Shown in pieces: positions 34,380 to 44,639 of a stretch of 64,000 nucleotides of DNA. The DNA lies in NCBI GenBank assembly GCA_024509875.1, contig JAMPIV010012176.1, positions 1 to 64,000 on the forward strand, in the 5' to 3' direction. The position numbers and the translations under genes were made by a program. The stretch comes from Oreohelix idahoensis. Its lineage: Eukaryota > Mollusca > Gastropoda > Stylommatophora > Oreohelicidae. The notes under the pieces were generated by a model. It saw only the letters and a program-made list of their open reading frames with translations. It did not search any database and was not told the DNA's origin. Within the stretch, counting starts at the first letter, position 1. Every line of letters starts with the position of its first letter.

Positions 34380-34740
34380 GACTTTGATTCATCGCCTTGG
34401 GACGCCATTGAGACAATTTTTCATTCTGTGACCGATTCTTTCAGCGGAGAGTCTTAAAGTCTTTTTATTCCATTTTCTTATTTTGATTTTCGTTGATTGT
34501 GGAATTTCTTGTATTTATTCATTCTTTTTGGTTTTGTAGTTTCTTTGCTTTATTATTGCTCTGTATCTGTGTTTATATATATTACGTCTTTGTTGTCTAT
34601 AATCTATATTTCTTGTCCTTGTTGAATGTTTGTAACTGTGGCTGACGAAGGTTAAAACCCGAATCGTCCATTGTTTCCTGTGCACTGTTTATTTGTAAAA
34701 CTGATTCAATACCGTTTCATTTGTTTATATATACTTATAT
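34380..34740 (+). mobile_element. Penelope-like terminal remnant
   Basis: AACTGTGGCTGACGAAGGTT and TTATTTGTAAAACTGATT match, in opposite orientation, the non-coding end of the Penelope-like element at 21080-21180. No coding sequence remains. Confidence 0.65.
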
Positions 34741-34844
34741 TATTTGGTAGGTTGACTGGAAATAACTAAAGCATACAATTAAATGCTTCTATTTAATTTA
34801 TTATTTGTTTTCATAATTATGTTGTTGTCCTTCCAACAACAAAA

Positions 34845-35060
34845 AATTGCTACCTCCCGAACCCCTTTTACAAAACTGTGACAAGGCATAAATAAATCAG
34901 ATATCGCACGTGACCAGTGTTTGTGATTGTCTTCGGTTGTATTTTCTCTCTCTTTGTTGCGTAGTTCATCCTCAAGCTTTTGTAGTTCTTCAGTTCAACA
35001 CGGTTTATAATTCTGTCTTGCCTCTCTGATAATAGACTCAGTGGCTGCTAACTGGAAATG
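34845..35060 (+). repeat. Penelope-associated flank, second copy
   Basis: Loosely matches 20085-20290 in the same orientation (GCTACCTCCC, GTGACCAGTGT, ACTCAGTGGCTGCT). Weak but ordered similarity. Confidence 0.4.
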
Positions 35061-35074
35061 ATTTGTAATGTTTA

Positions 35075-35812
35075 CAGATCTACAGATGATCTAACTGGGA
35101 TAAATGTGCAATTTTACAGACCTACAAACGAGCCAACTGGGACATATTTGTAACGTTCAAAGACCTACAGAATAGCTGACAGAGCTATAGACGAGCTAAC
35201 TGGGATAAATGTGTAATTTTACAGACCTACAAACGAGCCAACTGGGACATATTTGTAACGTTCAAAGACCTACAGATGAGCTGACAGAGCTATGGACGAG
35301 CTAACTGGGATAAATGTGCAATTTTACAGACCTACAAGCGAGCCAACTGGGACATATTTGTAAAGTTCAAAGCCCTACAGATGAGCTGACAGAGCTATAG
35401 ATGATCTAACTGAGATAAATGTGTAATTTTACAGACCTACAAACGAGCCAACTGGGACATATTTGTAACGTTCAAAGACCTACAGATGAGCTCACAGAGC
35501 TATGGACGAGCTAACTGGGATAAATGTGCAATTTTACAGACCTACAAACGAGCCAACTGGGACATATTTGTAAAGTTCAAAGCCAACTGGGACATATTTG
35601 TAACGTTCAAAGACCTACAGATGAGCTCACAGAGCTATGGACGAGCTAACTGGGATAAATGTGCAATTTTACAGACCTACAAACGAGCCAACTGGGACAT
35701 ATTTGTAACGTTTAAAGACCTACAGATGAGCGGACTGGGATATGTTTGTAATGCTGACAGAGCTATAGACGGGCTAACTGGGATAGATTAGTAATACTGA
35801 TAGAATTGCAGA
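35075..35812. repeat. 105-bp minisatellite (~7 units)
   Basis: Units contain GAGCTAACTGGGATAAATGT then TTTTACAGACCTACAAACGA and CAACTGGGACATATTTGTAA. Some units are shortened internally (for example at about 35575). Because 105 is divisible by three, a unit-length reading frame stays open (35486-35791). It is an artefact, not a gene. Confidence 0.93.
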
Positions 35813-36260
35813 CGGACTGACTGGAGCAGAATTACAACGCTGTCACATAGGTTTTTTTTGAGATTATTAATATATGTCATAGTGGTATGAGAAGGATTGT
35901 TGAAACCATTAATAAATTGTTTGACAACAAATACGATTTCAAGTAAGCAGAAACTACACATCAAACACCAACTCCGACAACTGACTACAGAGATTACAGT
36001 TATATAACTACGGGCAGAATAATAAAGCAGACATTCCACCAAGAACGAACCAAAATCGTAGAACAAGACAGACAGTTTATCATTGACATATCAAATAAAA
36101 CAACATAGTGAAACAATAAACAATCCAAAGGAATAATTACTTATTGCAATTTTATACACTATACGTTAAATCATCATTGACAAAGTCATAAATCTGCTGG
36201 AGTTAAGTAAGGCCACACTATGGGTAGACACAAGAGGAAACGAAAAACACACATGGATCT
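35813..36260 (-). repeat. Penelope-associated block, inverted copy
   Basis: Reverse complement of 20680-21040. Shared landmarks include CCAACTCCGACAACTGACTA and AGTCATAAATCTGCTGGAGT. No coding domain recognised. Confidence 0.65.
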
Positions 36261-36990
36261 TCAATTCAGCTAGTAGTACTTTTAACGACACGTCGGCACA
36301 CCATCAATAATAGATATAGAGGTGAAATCATTACACTTAAATAATATAAATAAGTAAGTATATGGATTGAACAAGCAGAAACACTTGAATAAACCTTACG
36401 ACGTTACAGTCAGACAGGCAGCCAGCGGTCCTTCACAGAAATAGACCTTTTCATGGCTAATATAAAAGTCCCTCCCCCCATATAATTTAAAGAAAAGACA
36501 GAAATAACAGTACAGCAAAATGTAATAAAAATACGCACAATATACCCCGCTTATAACTGAGATATCACACCTCTTGTCAGGTTTTGGCCGGATGTCGAAT
36601 GTCAGAAATAAGTGAAAAAAAAAAAACTTAACCATGTGATACTTTAAGAAGCAGACAGATTATATAGGGGAAAGCATCCTAATTTCTTTCAAAGGGAAAC
36701 AATAATGTTATTAACAAAAATCATAATAAATAACTCAGTTTCATTACTTTTTTAACGTTATGGATATTTTTGAGAAAATTATAAAAGGCACAATGAATTC
36801 ACTTGTTTTTGTTAGTACACTGTTAATATTGTTAACATTTTATTGTGTGTCTTATGTGTAGAGTAAAAAGACTTTAAATAATTTGGAGTTTGATGCACAT
36901 GTTAAAGTAGTGAACACTTATATGCTCTGCCACTTTTAGTGGTACTTAAGTTGCACTCTATCAAGGGAGTTGGCATGGCAGAACAGCACG
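36261..36990. other. No gene seen
   Basis: AT-rich. A short match, TGATGCACATGTTAAAGTAG then TGAACACTTAT (about 36890-36925), resembles 42052-42086. Confidence 0.45.
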
Positions 36991-36995
36991 ATTAG

Positions 36996-37088
36996 ATCGC
37001 TTCTCGGCCATTTAGCTAAGATCAAAGTGTCTTAGCCAGGGCCGGGATCACAAACAATTCACACATTCTATTAATAAAGTCAATAGAC
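36996..37088 (+). mobile_element. U2 snRNA-headed short element, copy 2
   Basis: Starts ATCGCTTCTCGGCCATTTAG and continues CTAAGATCAAAGTGT, the first ~35 bases of U2 snRNA with only about two to three changes. At 37031 it switches to CTTAGCCAGGGCCGGGATCA, then AATTCACACATTC and AATAAAGTCAATAGAC. Copy 1 (minus, 19129-19214) shares the same switch point and tail. This head-plus-tail plan fits an snRNA-derived SINE or a chimeric retrocopy made by template switching. It lacks the U2 Sm site and branch-pairing block, so it is not a working U2 gene. Confidence 0.8.
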
Positions 37089-37097
37089 CTCACTTGG

Positions 37098-37206
37098 AAA
37101 TCGTAACGAACGAACAAACTTTATTTTCGAAGGGTTAAGAATTGGGCGCGCAGGCCCGTCTAACATTCTGCCCTTCCCCTCTCATTTATCTTGCATATTA
37201 TATCCT
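37098..37206 (-). mobile_element. Family B LINE tail, copy 2 (left part)
   Basis: Matches 9905-10015: on the minus strand it ends with AATAAAGTTTGTTCGTTCG. Interrupted by the SINE at 37207 and continued at 37521-37740. Confidence 0.75.
37200..37206. repeat. Target-site duplication (left) of SINE copy 1
   Basis: ATATCCT immediately before the SINE; the same seven bases follow it at 37514-37520. Confidence 0.85.
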
Positions 37207-37513
37207 TTGGGACCAGAAGACGCAGCAATAGAGTCCGCAGTCAGCGACTCATAGCTTGAATGCCTGCGCCAGGACCACCGAACCAGAGCTGGTCAAGACC
37301 GTGCTCCACCTCCACGTAGTGGTCCTGGAAACATTCTGCAGCAGTGCAGTCTGGCTGAGCGAGCACGGATCGCAATGGGAAGGCAAACCCGGTCCTAAAA
37401 AATGCCGTGGAGAAGTCGGATGTGTCGACCGAAAGGTGCAGATATCACAGCTACGGCGTAAACAGACACAACGCAACCACCGTCCTTTTCAGGACGAACG
37501 AAGAAGAAGAAGA
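37207..37513 (+). mobile_element. 307-bp SINE-like element with (GAA)n tail, copy 1
   Basis: Bounded by a 7-bp duplication, so its ends are exact. Begins TTGGGACCAGAAGACG, has GGTGCAGATATCACAGCT in its 3' part and ends in GAAGAAGAAGAA. A second copy of the same length and ends lies at 41695-42002 with its own 9-bp duplication. No clear A/B boxes were found, so the promoter type is unknown. It inserted into family B. The open frame across it is not a gene. Confidence 0.88.
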
Positions 37514-37520
37514 ATATCCT

Positions 37521-37740
37521 ATCATTCCCACATGTTACTTAAATCATTAATATGAAGGTATGCAACATTATAAAAGTAATATAACAACGTACGTTTACAG
37601 TATGTAGTCATAAACAAAATTAAGTATTGTTAATTAAACAAATATTATTTAAAAAAAATTAAATTACATTAAATTAAAAAAAAAACGTACAGTAAATTAT
37701 GATTTCAAGCATAATCACATTAGGTGGCATGGTATCATAA
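37521..37740 (-). mobile_element. Family B, copy 2 (right part)
   Basis: TTCCCACATGTTACTTAAAT and following bases resume the match with 10015-10160. Non-coding. Confidence 0.65.
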
Positions 37741-37999
37741 CTCATGAAGTATTTGACAGTCTGCTATTGAAGGAGGTGAGAGTAGGCCTTACGGCCCTTG
37801 CCCTAGCAGAATGTACAAAATTGGGAAAACCTATCCGATAAAAAAATATTTATAGAATGTACGATTCCTAAATACACACATTTGAGATTCTCGCCTGTGC
37901 TTTGGTGTTCGTGCACTGTGCTGATATCCTCCTTGAGATCTAAGGGAGGAGATTGGACTACTGATGGAGTTGTCCGTGTGCAGTGAACATGGTCCTTAA

Positions 38000-38262
38000 A
38001 ACCAAACGACACAAACCTTTTCCACCTTAGGGTGTAGAGGTTAACCAGAGAGAGCGCCATGTTATCATGTAAACTGCTTCCAGTACAGTCCTCGGTCCTT
38101 CAGGGATTGTCTAATGTTGTCCTCCCAGCAAACTATGTGGCTATTGTCTTCCCATATGTATCGTGGCAGCCGTTCTTCTCCAATACTACACACGTGTCCA
38201 AACCACAGGAACGTGGACTGTTCCACTCGGCTTTGAACGACCAGTGCTGTTGTAAATAAGCA
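38000..38262 (-). pseudogene. LINE C-terminal end (family E, copy 2)
   Basis: Minus strand reads STFLWFGHVCSIGEERLPRY, then WEDNIRQSLKDRGLYWKQFT and a stop, then in another frame MALSLVNLYTLRWKR. This is the C-terminal block of an RTE-like LINE. Family E fragments also occur at 33250-33590 and 41335-41565. Confidence 0.8.
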
Positions 38263-38764
38263 CAGACAAAACATGTGACAAAGGAAGAGAAACAGGGCTA
38301 CAGAAAAACACATTCGTTATGAAGTTTTTGTTTTTGGATGTAGAACAACATTATTTTGTGACTTTCGTAATCTACTTGTGGTCCTCCAAACACCATGAGA
38401 TGTTTAACCCGTCAGCTACTAAATTCATTGCATCTAAGATACAGTGTTGTTTTGACTTGGATAAGTTGATTCTCGACTTACATGATTTGGAAAGTAACCC
38501 ATATTCATTACGATGACAGGGCTGCATACAAGCAGATTATTTGTTTCTCTGGAACTGGAGGAATGGTCTACCTAGCTCTACAAACTCCACGCCACAAATC
38601 CACAGTTAATTTAATAAAAATACGTAAAATTTAATGGCATAGACTAACGTACAGGAATGATGAGATGTTAAGTAATGTGGAGCTGGGGCTCCCAGCCTAT
38701 GGTGTGCCTACCACATGGGGATACGAGAAGCATCTCACATGGTTACACATAATATTTAGTCAAT
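38263..38764. other. No gene seen
   Basis: No repeat partner or supportable frame. Confidence 0.4.
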
Positions 38765-39552
38765 AACTATAGGATGGGCCAAACGTCTGGAAATATAGGA
38801 TGGGCCAAACGTCTGGAAATATAGGATGGGCCAAACGTCTGGAAATATAGGATGGGCCAAACGTCTGGAAATATAGGATGGGTCAAACGTCTGGAAATAT
38901 AGGATGGGCCAAACGTCTGGAAATATAGGATGGGTCAAACGTCTAGAAATATAGGATGGGCCAAACGTCTGGAAATATAGGATGGGCCAAACGTCTGGAA
39001 ATATAGGATGGGCCAAACGTCTGGAAATATAGAATGGGCCAAACGTCTGGAAATATAGGATGGGTCAAACGTCTGGAAATATAGGATGGGCCAAACGTCT
39101 GGAAATATAGGATGGGCCAAACGTCTAGAAATATAGGATGGGCCAAACGTCTGGAAATATAGGATGGGCCAAACGTCTGGAAATATAGGATGGGCCAAAC
39201 GTCTGGAAATATAGAATGGGCCAAACGTCTGGAAATATCGGATGGGCCAAACGTCTGGAAATATAAGATGGGCCAAACGTCTGGAAATATAGGATGGGCC
39301 AAACGTCTGGAAATATAGGATGGGCCAAACGTCTCGAAATATAGGATGGGCCAAACGTCTGGTAATATAGGATGGGCCAAACGTCTGAAAATATAGGATG
39401 GGCCAAACGTCTTCAAATATAGGATGGGCCAAACGTCTGGAAATATAGGATGGGCCAAACGTCTGGAAATATAAGATGGGCCAAACGTCTGGAAATATAG
39501 GATGGGCCAAACGTCTGGAAATATAGGATGGGTCAAACATCTGGAAATATAG
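38765..39552. repeat. 26-bp minisatellite (~30 units)
   Basis: Units with the core AGGATGGGCCAAACGTCTGG followed by AAATAT, with very few substitutions and no length change. On the minus strand all three reading frames are open through most of the array. Since 26 is not a multiple of three, the translated repeat is 26 residues (three units). I treat the resulting 231- and 197-residue frames as artefacts, with the caveat given in the findings. Confidence 0.97.
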
Positions 39553-41334
39553 GCAATTTGACTTATCTAAATTTATTCGCCTTTCTAACTTATGTAATAA
39601 TTGTTGTCTGTGCCAATATGGATTCGACATTTGCAGCAGATTAACGCACCAAGATTGTTCTCATGTACACAAGACAGGAATCCTCACATAGACAAGAAAA
39701 AGCCGAATTCTCTATGAATCCAGACTTTTGGGACACGCTGTAAATAATTCAACTAAAATATTCCAAAAGTAGTAGTGTTAGTGAGAAACAAAGTTGTGGA
39801 ATGGAGAGAGAACGACGAGTTCTTATTCTAATACGAAGTAAGGAAAACAAACTGGAGTCTAAAAATGATAAGTGAAGACTCTTTCAGAAACTGTACCAAG
39901 AATAAAACTGTTGGTTGACTAGACAAAGAATCAAGGAGTATAACTAATTAGTGTAAATGCATTCTGATACATTTTTGTTGGTAAAATTATAATAAAAAAC
40001 TTTGTTATGTACCAAATAATGTTTTATTTATGACACTTTAATTAACCTGTTTGTGACGTTAGTCCTATTTATTAGTTCCATTTGTTTCTGCCCACCATCA
40101 CATAGTTAAATAAATTATTCACTAAATGACCTAGAATGTAGTCAACATTATTGTATCATGGACACCCAACAGATAGATATTCCCACATTACTAATTGTCT
40201 TAATGAAAGTGTGTAACCAGTAAAGATAGAGGGTTGAACTTTTCAAACGTACAAAACAAATTTGTCACAGGCAGTAATTAAAATGTACGAGTTTTCATTT
40301 CACGCATCAGTTTAGAGCCAATAAGCAATGAAAAAAAAAATTTTAAACACAGGCTTTTAATGCACTAAAAAGCCACACATAATTTTTTCAAGGAGTGTAT
40401 AGCATGCAGTCAAAAAATGTAACATCACATTGACAAAAAGCCTGGGGCGCTGATTCTACATGAAATTAACTTCTGCTTTATACTTCATTAGACACTTATG
40501 GATAAAATATTTGATAAACAGCGCTTAAGAATAGAGAACCTGTGACACTTGGTCGTTCTCGTTTTATATACAAGCTATCATGTTCATCCATATTTCGTTT
40601 TACTCAGACGACTTGCAGCTTCATTTCCATATATACCCTTCCACATTCCGTTTATCCTACGATTGGCTAGGCTTAGGAGAAGTGACAAACATTCTTATCA
40701 ATTCACGTGTTGACACACTAGCATTCAATTATCTTAGCAAATACAGCATGCCTTGCACTGTCATCTACACCTAAACATACCTTGTTTCCTCCTGGAAGCA
40801 AAGGTGAAATAATTATCACTTTTCATCCATCCTGTTCGTTATAGTTCTATTCGAACGAGGCCATCTTTAACACACAAAAAATGTTTCTCTACGCGTTTAA
40901 ATTTCCTTTGCATATTACGTCTCCGCTGGTGCCGTAGCTCGCAACATTTGATTGATCAATCCAATTTTACTGCGAGCATCGATCCCAAAGGTAATGGAAC
41001 CAAATTTTCCTACAATTACAAATTGCTTTTTTCCATTTCAATGTGCGTGAGGAGTTATTTTGTTTTTGGCTGTTGAAAACTGTAAAGCTAGCTACAACAA
41101 CAAATTGTTTTTCCTCGTTGGAAATGTAGAAGCAGATTTGTCCATGCTAAAGTGTGTCCAGCCAGGTGCTATGGGACAAGTCATGTTACTTGTATAATCT
41201 GTCATACCAGTCACGTGGTCCATTTATTGTGGAGAATTCATAACATTTTCTCCATGCAACACATAATTTTTATTTTCCTAGTGGTATTATCATTTGGTTT
41301 TGTGTTTGTTATAACCAGTGTCATTAGTATGGCT
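39553..41334. other. No gene seen over 1.8 kb
   Basis: AT-rich, apparently single-copy in this window. Short frames at 40580-40774 and 41152-41337 lack any recognisable domain. Confidence 0.5.
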
Positions 41335-41565
41335 TAGCCATGTCTGCAGAGTGAGAGAAGATTGGCTAACACGACAAGCATGGGAAACTAAGAGCCAGGG
41401 ATCCAGACATCTAGGACGACCCAGACCCCTAGGAGGACAACATTAGACAATCTTTGAAAGACCGAGGAGTAGAATGGACCCAGACCAGGAGGAAGACAGA
41501 CGATAGGATAAGATTGCGCTCTCTTCCAAGCCTCTAAAGCTTACGATAGAAGAGGAACGACTAAG
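41335..41565 (+). pseudogene. LINE C-terminal end (family E, copy 3)
   Basis: Reads a decayed LSHVCRVREDWLTRQAWETK-like block, then SLKDRGVEWTQTRRK near 41450, ending with GATAGAAGAGGAACGACTAA. It corresponds to the family E tail at 38000-38262. Heavily stopped. Confidence 0.7.
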
Positions 41566-41685
41566 TAAGTCATTAATCTTGTACTTATGTTCTTTCATTT
41601 ATTCTTTTCTTCTTGTCTAGAGCAATTTATTTCAAAGTGTCACGTTTGTTAGTGACTATGGTGTGTTTAGTAATTCCCGTAAATT

Positions 41686-42011
41686 ATTTATAGCGTGGAA
41701 CCCAAAGATGTAGCAATAGAGAATGCAGTCAGCGACCCATAGCTTGACTGCTTGCATCAGAGTCAGCGAATCAGAGCTGACTAAGGCCTTACTCCACCTC
41801 CACGTGGTGGACCAGGAAACAGTCTGCATCTCTGCAGTCTGGCTGAGCGAGTAGGGATCGCAGAGTGAATGCAAACCCGGTCCCAAAAACTGCCGTGCTG
41901 AAGTCGGATGTGTCGACCGAAAGGTGCAGATATCACAGCTCCGGCGAAACAGACACAACGCAACCAACGTCCTTTTCAGGACGAACGAGGAAGAAGAAGA
42001 AGATTTATAGC
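41686..42011 (+). mobile_element. 307-bp SINE-like element, copy 2, with target duplications
   Basis: ATTTATAGC (41686-41694) is repeated at 42003-42011, bounding an insert of 308 bp (41695-42002) that ends GGAAGAAGAAGAAG. The insert is roughly 85% identical to 37207-37513 over its whole length. Matching termini in two independent insertions argue for a complete short element rather than random 5' truncations of a LINE. Confidence 0.9.
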
Positions 42012-42114
42012 TTCATTGTGTCTAACTTCTCGTATCACAAAAAGTGTTCATTGGATGCACATGTCAGCGTCGTGAACACTTATCACTCTCACCTCCAATT
42101 ACAATTAGAAAACT

Positions 42115-43017
42115 AACTATAACTAAAAAAACATGTACCAACCAGCTCCTGGCACAAGTTTATACTGAGCCAATCATCAAAGTTAATGGTGAGAAACTGA
42201 ATGTTGTGAACAGATTCACATACCTTGGTAGCACACTATCCCAGAACATTGTCATTAAGGTGAACACCAGGATCTCCAAAGCCAGCAGCACATTTGGCAG
42301 ACTATACACCAACGTTTGGCATCGAAGTGGCATTAGTCTGCAGACAAAGCTGAAGGTGTACAGAGCTGCGGTGCTTCCAGTGCTGCTATATGCATGTGAA
42401 ACATGAACTGCATACAGGCGCCACGTAAAGAAGCTAAACCACTTCCATACAGTCTGTCTCAGGAAGATAATGAACATCAAATGGCAAGACAAGATCCCGG
42501 ATACCGCCGTTCTTGACAGAGCTGGTATCCCTAGTATTGATACTATTCTGATGCAGTCACAGATTCGCTGGGCAGGTCATGTTGTCCGCATGCCAGACCA
42601 TCGACTGCCAAAGATACTCTTTTATGGTGAAATGCAGAAGGGTAAACGCTCCCATGGTGGCCAAAAGAAGTGCTTCAAAGACACGTTAAAGACGTCATTG
42701 AAAACCTTTGACATAAACCCAGACACATGGGAAGCTGCTGCGCAAGACCGAACTGCTTTGCGCACATCTCTTTGTAAAGGTGCAGCGGCATGCGAATCAT
42801 CCAGAAGAGCAGCAGCGGAACAGCGGAGACAAGCTAGAAAGGACCGTGTAATAAAACCTTCACATGAAGCAAACATTCCCTGCCCTCACTGTTCGAGATC
42901 TTTCCAGGCCCGCATCGGGCTCATCAGTCACCTTCGTACCCATAGACTAACCTAACATATTCCTAAATAATTGGATGAACAGAGTGGTCTTCATCACACG
43001 TGATGGACGAACAACAA
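42115..43017 (+). pseudogene. RTE-like LINE, 3' part (family C)
   Basis: Reads VNRFTYLGSTLSQN, then RISKASSTFGRLYTNVWHRS, LPVLLYACET, a TGA at 42404-42406 where the family has tryptophan, and on in the same frame through RWAGHVVRMPDHRLPK and GQKKCFKDTLKTSLKTFDI. It ends with a C2H2-type finger, CPHCSRSFQARIGLISHLRTH (42880-42945), and a stop at 42953-42955. The 3' untranslated end near 42990-43017 has GATGGACGAACAAC. This is the thumb to C-terminus of a LINE; the palm and endonuclease are absent. One nonsense codon is the only clear break in about 280 codons. Confidence 0.9.
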
Positions 43018-43189
43018 GCTGTCAGTAAAATTATCGGTTGGTTTCTGCTCCATCCGATGCTTGTTCTTTGCAGGTTATGGACTGGTTCACTCTCGTCACT
43101 TGTCAAGTCTGGTGGCTGAAACACGTTCCTCGAGTATCGTGAAGTAATTGTGAAGAATGTCCAGTGTATGTTAAGACATTCTAAGTATA
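43018..43189. other. Spacer, nothing recognised
   Basis: Short sequence between LINE end and family A copy 4. Confidence 0.4.
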
Positions 43190-43527
43190 ATAATTAGTTT
43201 CAAACCAGTGTAAATGTCTATGTAAACATATTCTATTTAAAATTAATGAAAGTATCTAAGCTTTTCAATCGGTGTAAATGTAAATGAAAACATATTCAAT
43301 TTATATTCTGAACACTTTTCAATCAGTGGAAATATAAATGCAAACAGATTCTGTCTGTACTTTTAACCTTTCATTTAAATGCAAAGTAAATATAAAGCTA
43401 TTCAATTTAAATGTAAAGAAAGTTTGCTCTCGAGGGATTACGTTTTATTCTCATGGAAGGTAAATTCTGAGTTAAATGGGATGGTGGAATAGGAAGATTG
43501 GGGGGGGGGGGGAAGAGGAGAGGGGGG
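43190..43527. repeat. Family A, copy 4 (left part)
   Basis: Matches 9520-9815 and 16840-17135: the AT-rich subrepeats, then GATGGTGGAATAGGAAGA followed by long G-runs at 43500-43512 and 43522-43527. Confidence 0.8.
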
Positions 43528-44315
43528 TTATACAGACGATCCGGTTAGCATAGCATGTCTTTGATCAGAGTATCATGGAAGCTGCTTTAGACAGTGGAAT
43601 ATCGAATGAATAAAGAATGTTCAAAATCGCTGTCTATGACTGGATTGTTCCGGTTCTCATTCATTGATTATTATCGAGCTGTAATTATTTGAAACGCGAA
43701 TGTGTGAAAAGGATAACTAACAAGGGAATCGCTCAATGATCAACTTAATAAGTCCGCCTTGTTAGAGTCCACGAGAAAACAGTTTATTACGGAAGAAACA
43801 CACACATTTGACGACATCATTAATTTAGTTCATGGTAAGCATATATGACAAATTGAATACTTGCAAACATCCTATTATGGGTCCATGTCGTACTTGAAAA
43901 ACTGTCAAACGAACATCATGGCTATATACTCGCGCTGCTGGGTTTCAGACAATTGGTAGTGAGCGCATGTGTCTTGACGAGAATGAATCAACTACTTAAT
44001 CATTTATCTCTTCATCAATTACAATGGACTGACCCGTGTCCGTACTTGACTAATATGTATATATGTGCAGTAGCATCATGCACAACCCTGGAAGGGTAAC
44101 AAAATCCGTCTTCACTGCTTGACGGTCAAATACAAAAAGGGTACGGTAACCTTGTCACCAAGCGTGACCATATCGACGCTAACACGTCATGACTTGACCG
44201 TGCATTTCGCGTTCATAACTCCGTAAAGTATAAAGATCAATTTATATTAATTCCATTGACCCTAAACATGCGCACAGCTAATTCTAGCAGACGCCATCAA
44301 TAAACTACCGTAACA
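43528..44315 (-). mobile_element. 788-bp insert flanked by GGGGG, possible solo LTR
   Basis: Absent from family A copies 1 and 3 at the same point. It is flanked by GGGGG on both sides (43523-43527 and 44316-44320), which could be a 5-bp target duplication. On the minus strand it starts TGTTACGG and ends CTGTATAA, imperfect LTR-like termini. No coding content. The solo-LTR call is inferred from size, flanks and termini. Confidence 0.45.
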
Positions 44316-44630
44316 GGGGGTTTGCACGTAGGTATGTGTCGAAAAATGCAATACTCAGGAAAGCGTTTCGTTTCTATTCTTTGACCATAGTTGTTGGTGG
44401 TACCACGAGTGTACTAATCTCTGGAACAAAGTGAGGGTAGAAGTGGACTGACGCAGAAACCAGGGACCAGCTTGGCCGTTACTCCTTGACATTTCTGGGA
44501 AAGTGTGCGCCTTTAATCTTGACCAGAGATGCGAGAACTCCAGTGACCTATCTGCACAGAACCAACCCATCAGCGGGAGCAGAAAATATCATACGAAGTT
44601 AACTAGCCCTATAAGCTACCAAGTCTTCTT
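44316..44630. repeat. Family A, copy 4 (right part)
   Basis: GTGTCGAAAAATGCAATACT matches 9838-9860. Further on 44470-44625 aligns with 10370-10460 and 11222-11290, but with a single unit in place of the 38-bp minisatellite. Confidence 0.75.
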
Positions 44631-44639
44631 CTTTAATCC

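Noticed and set aside
35486..35791. 101-residue repeat protein (ANWDIFVTFKDLQ repeats)
   Set aside because: Created by the 105-bp minisatellite, whose period is a multiple of three; no start context or domain.
36996..37088. Functional U2 snRNA gene
   Set aside because: Only the first ~35 bases match; the branch-pairing block, Sm site and 3' hairpins are missing.
37249..37555. Arg-rich protein ending in RRRRR across the 307-bp element
   Set aside because: The arginine/lysine run is the translated (GAA)n tail, and the frame differs in the second copy.
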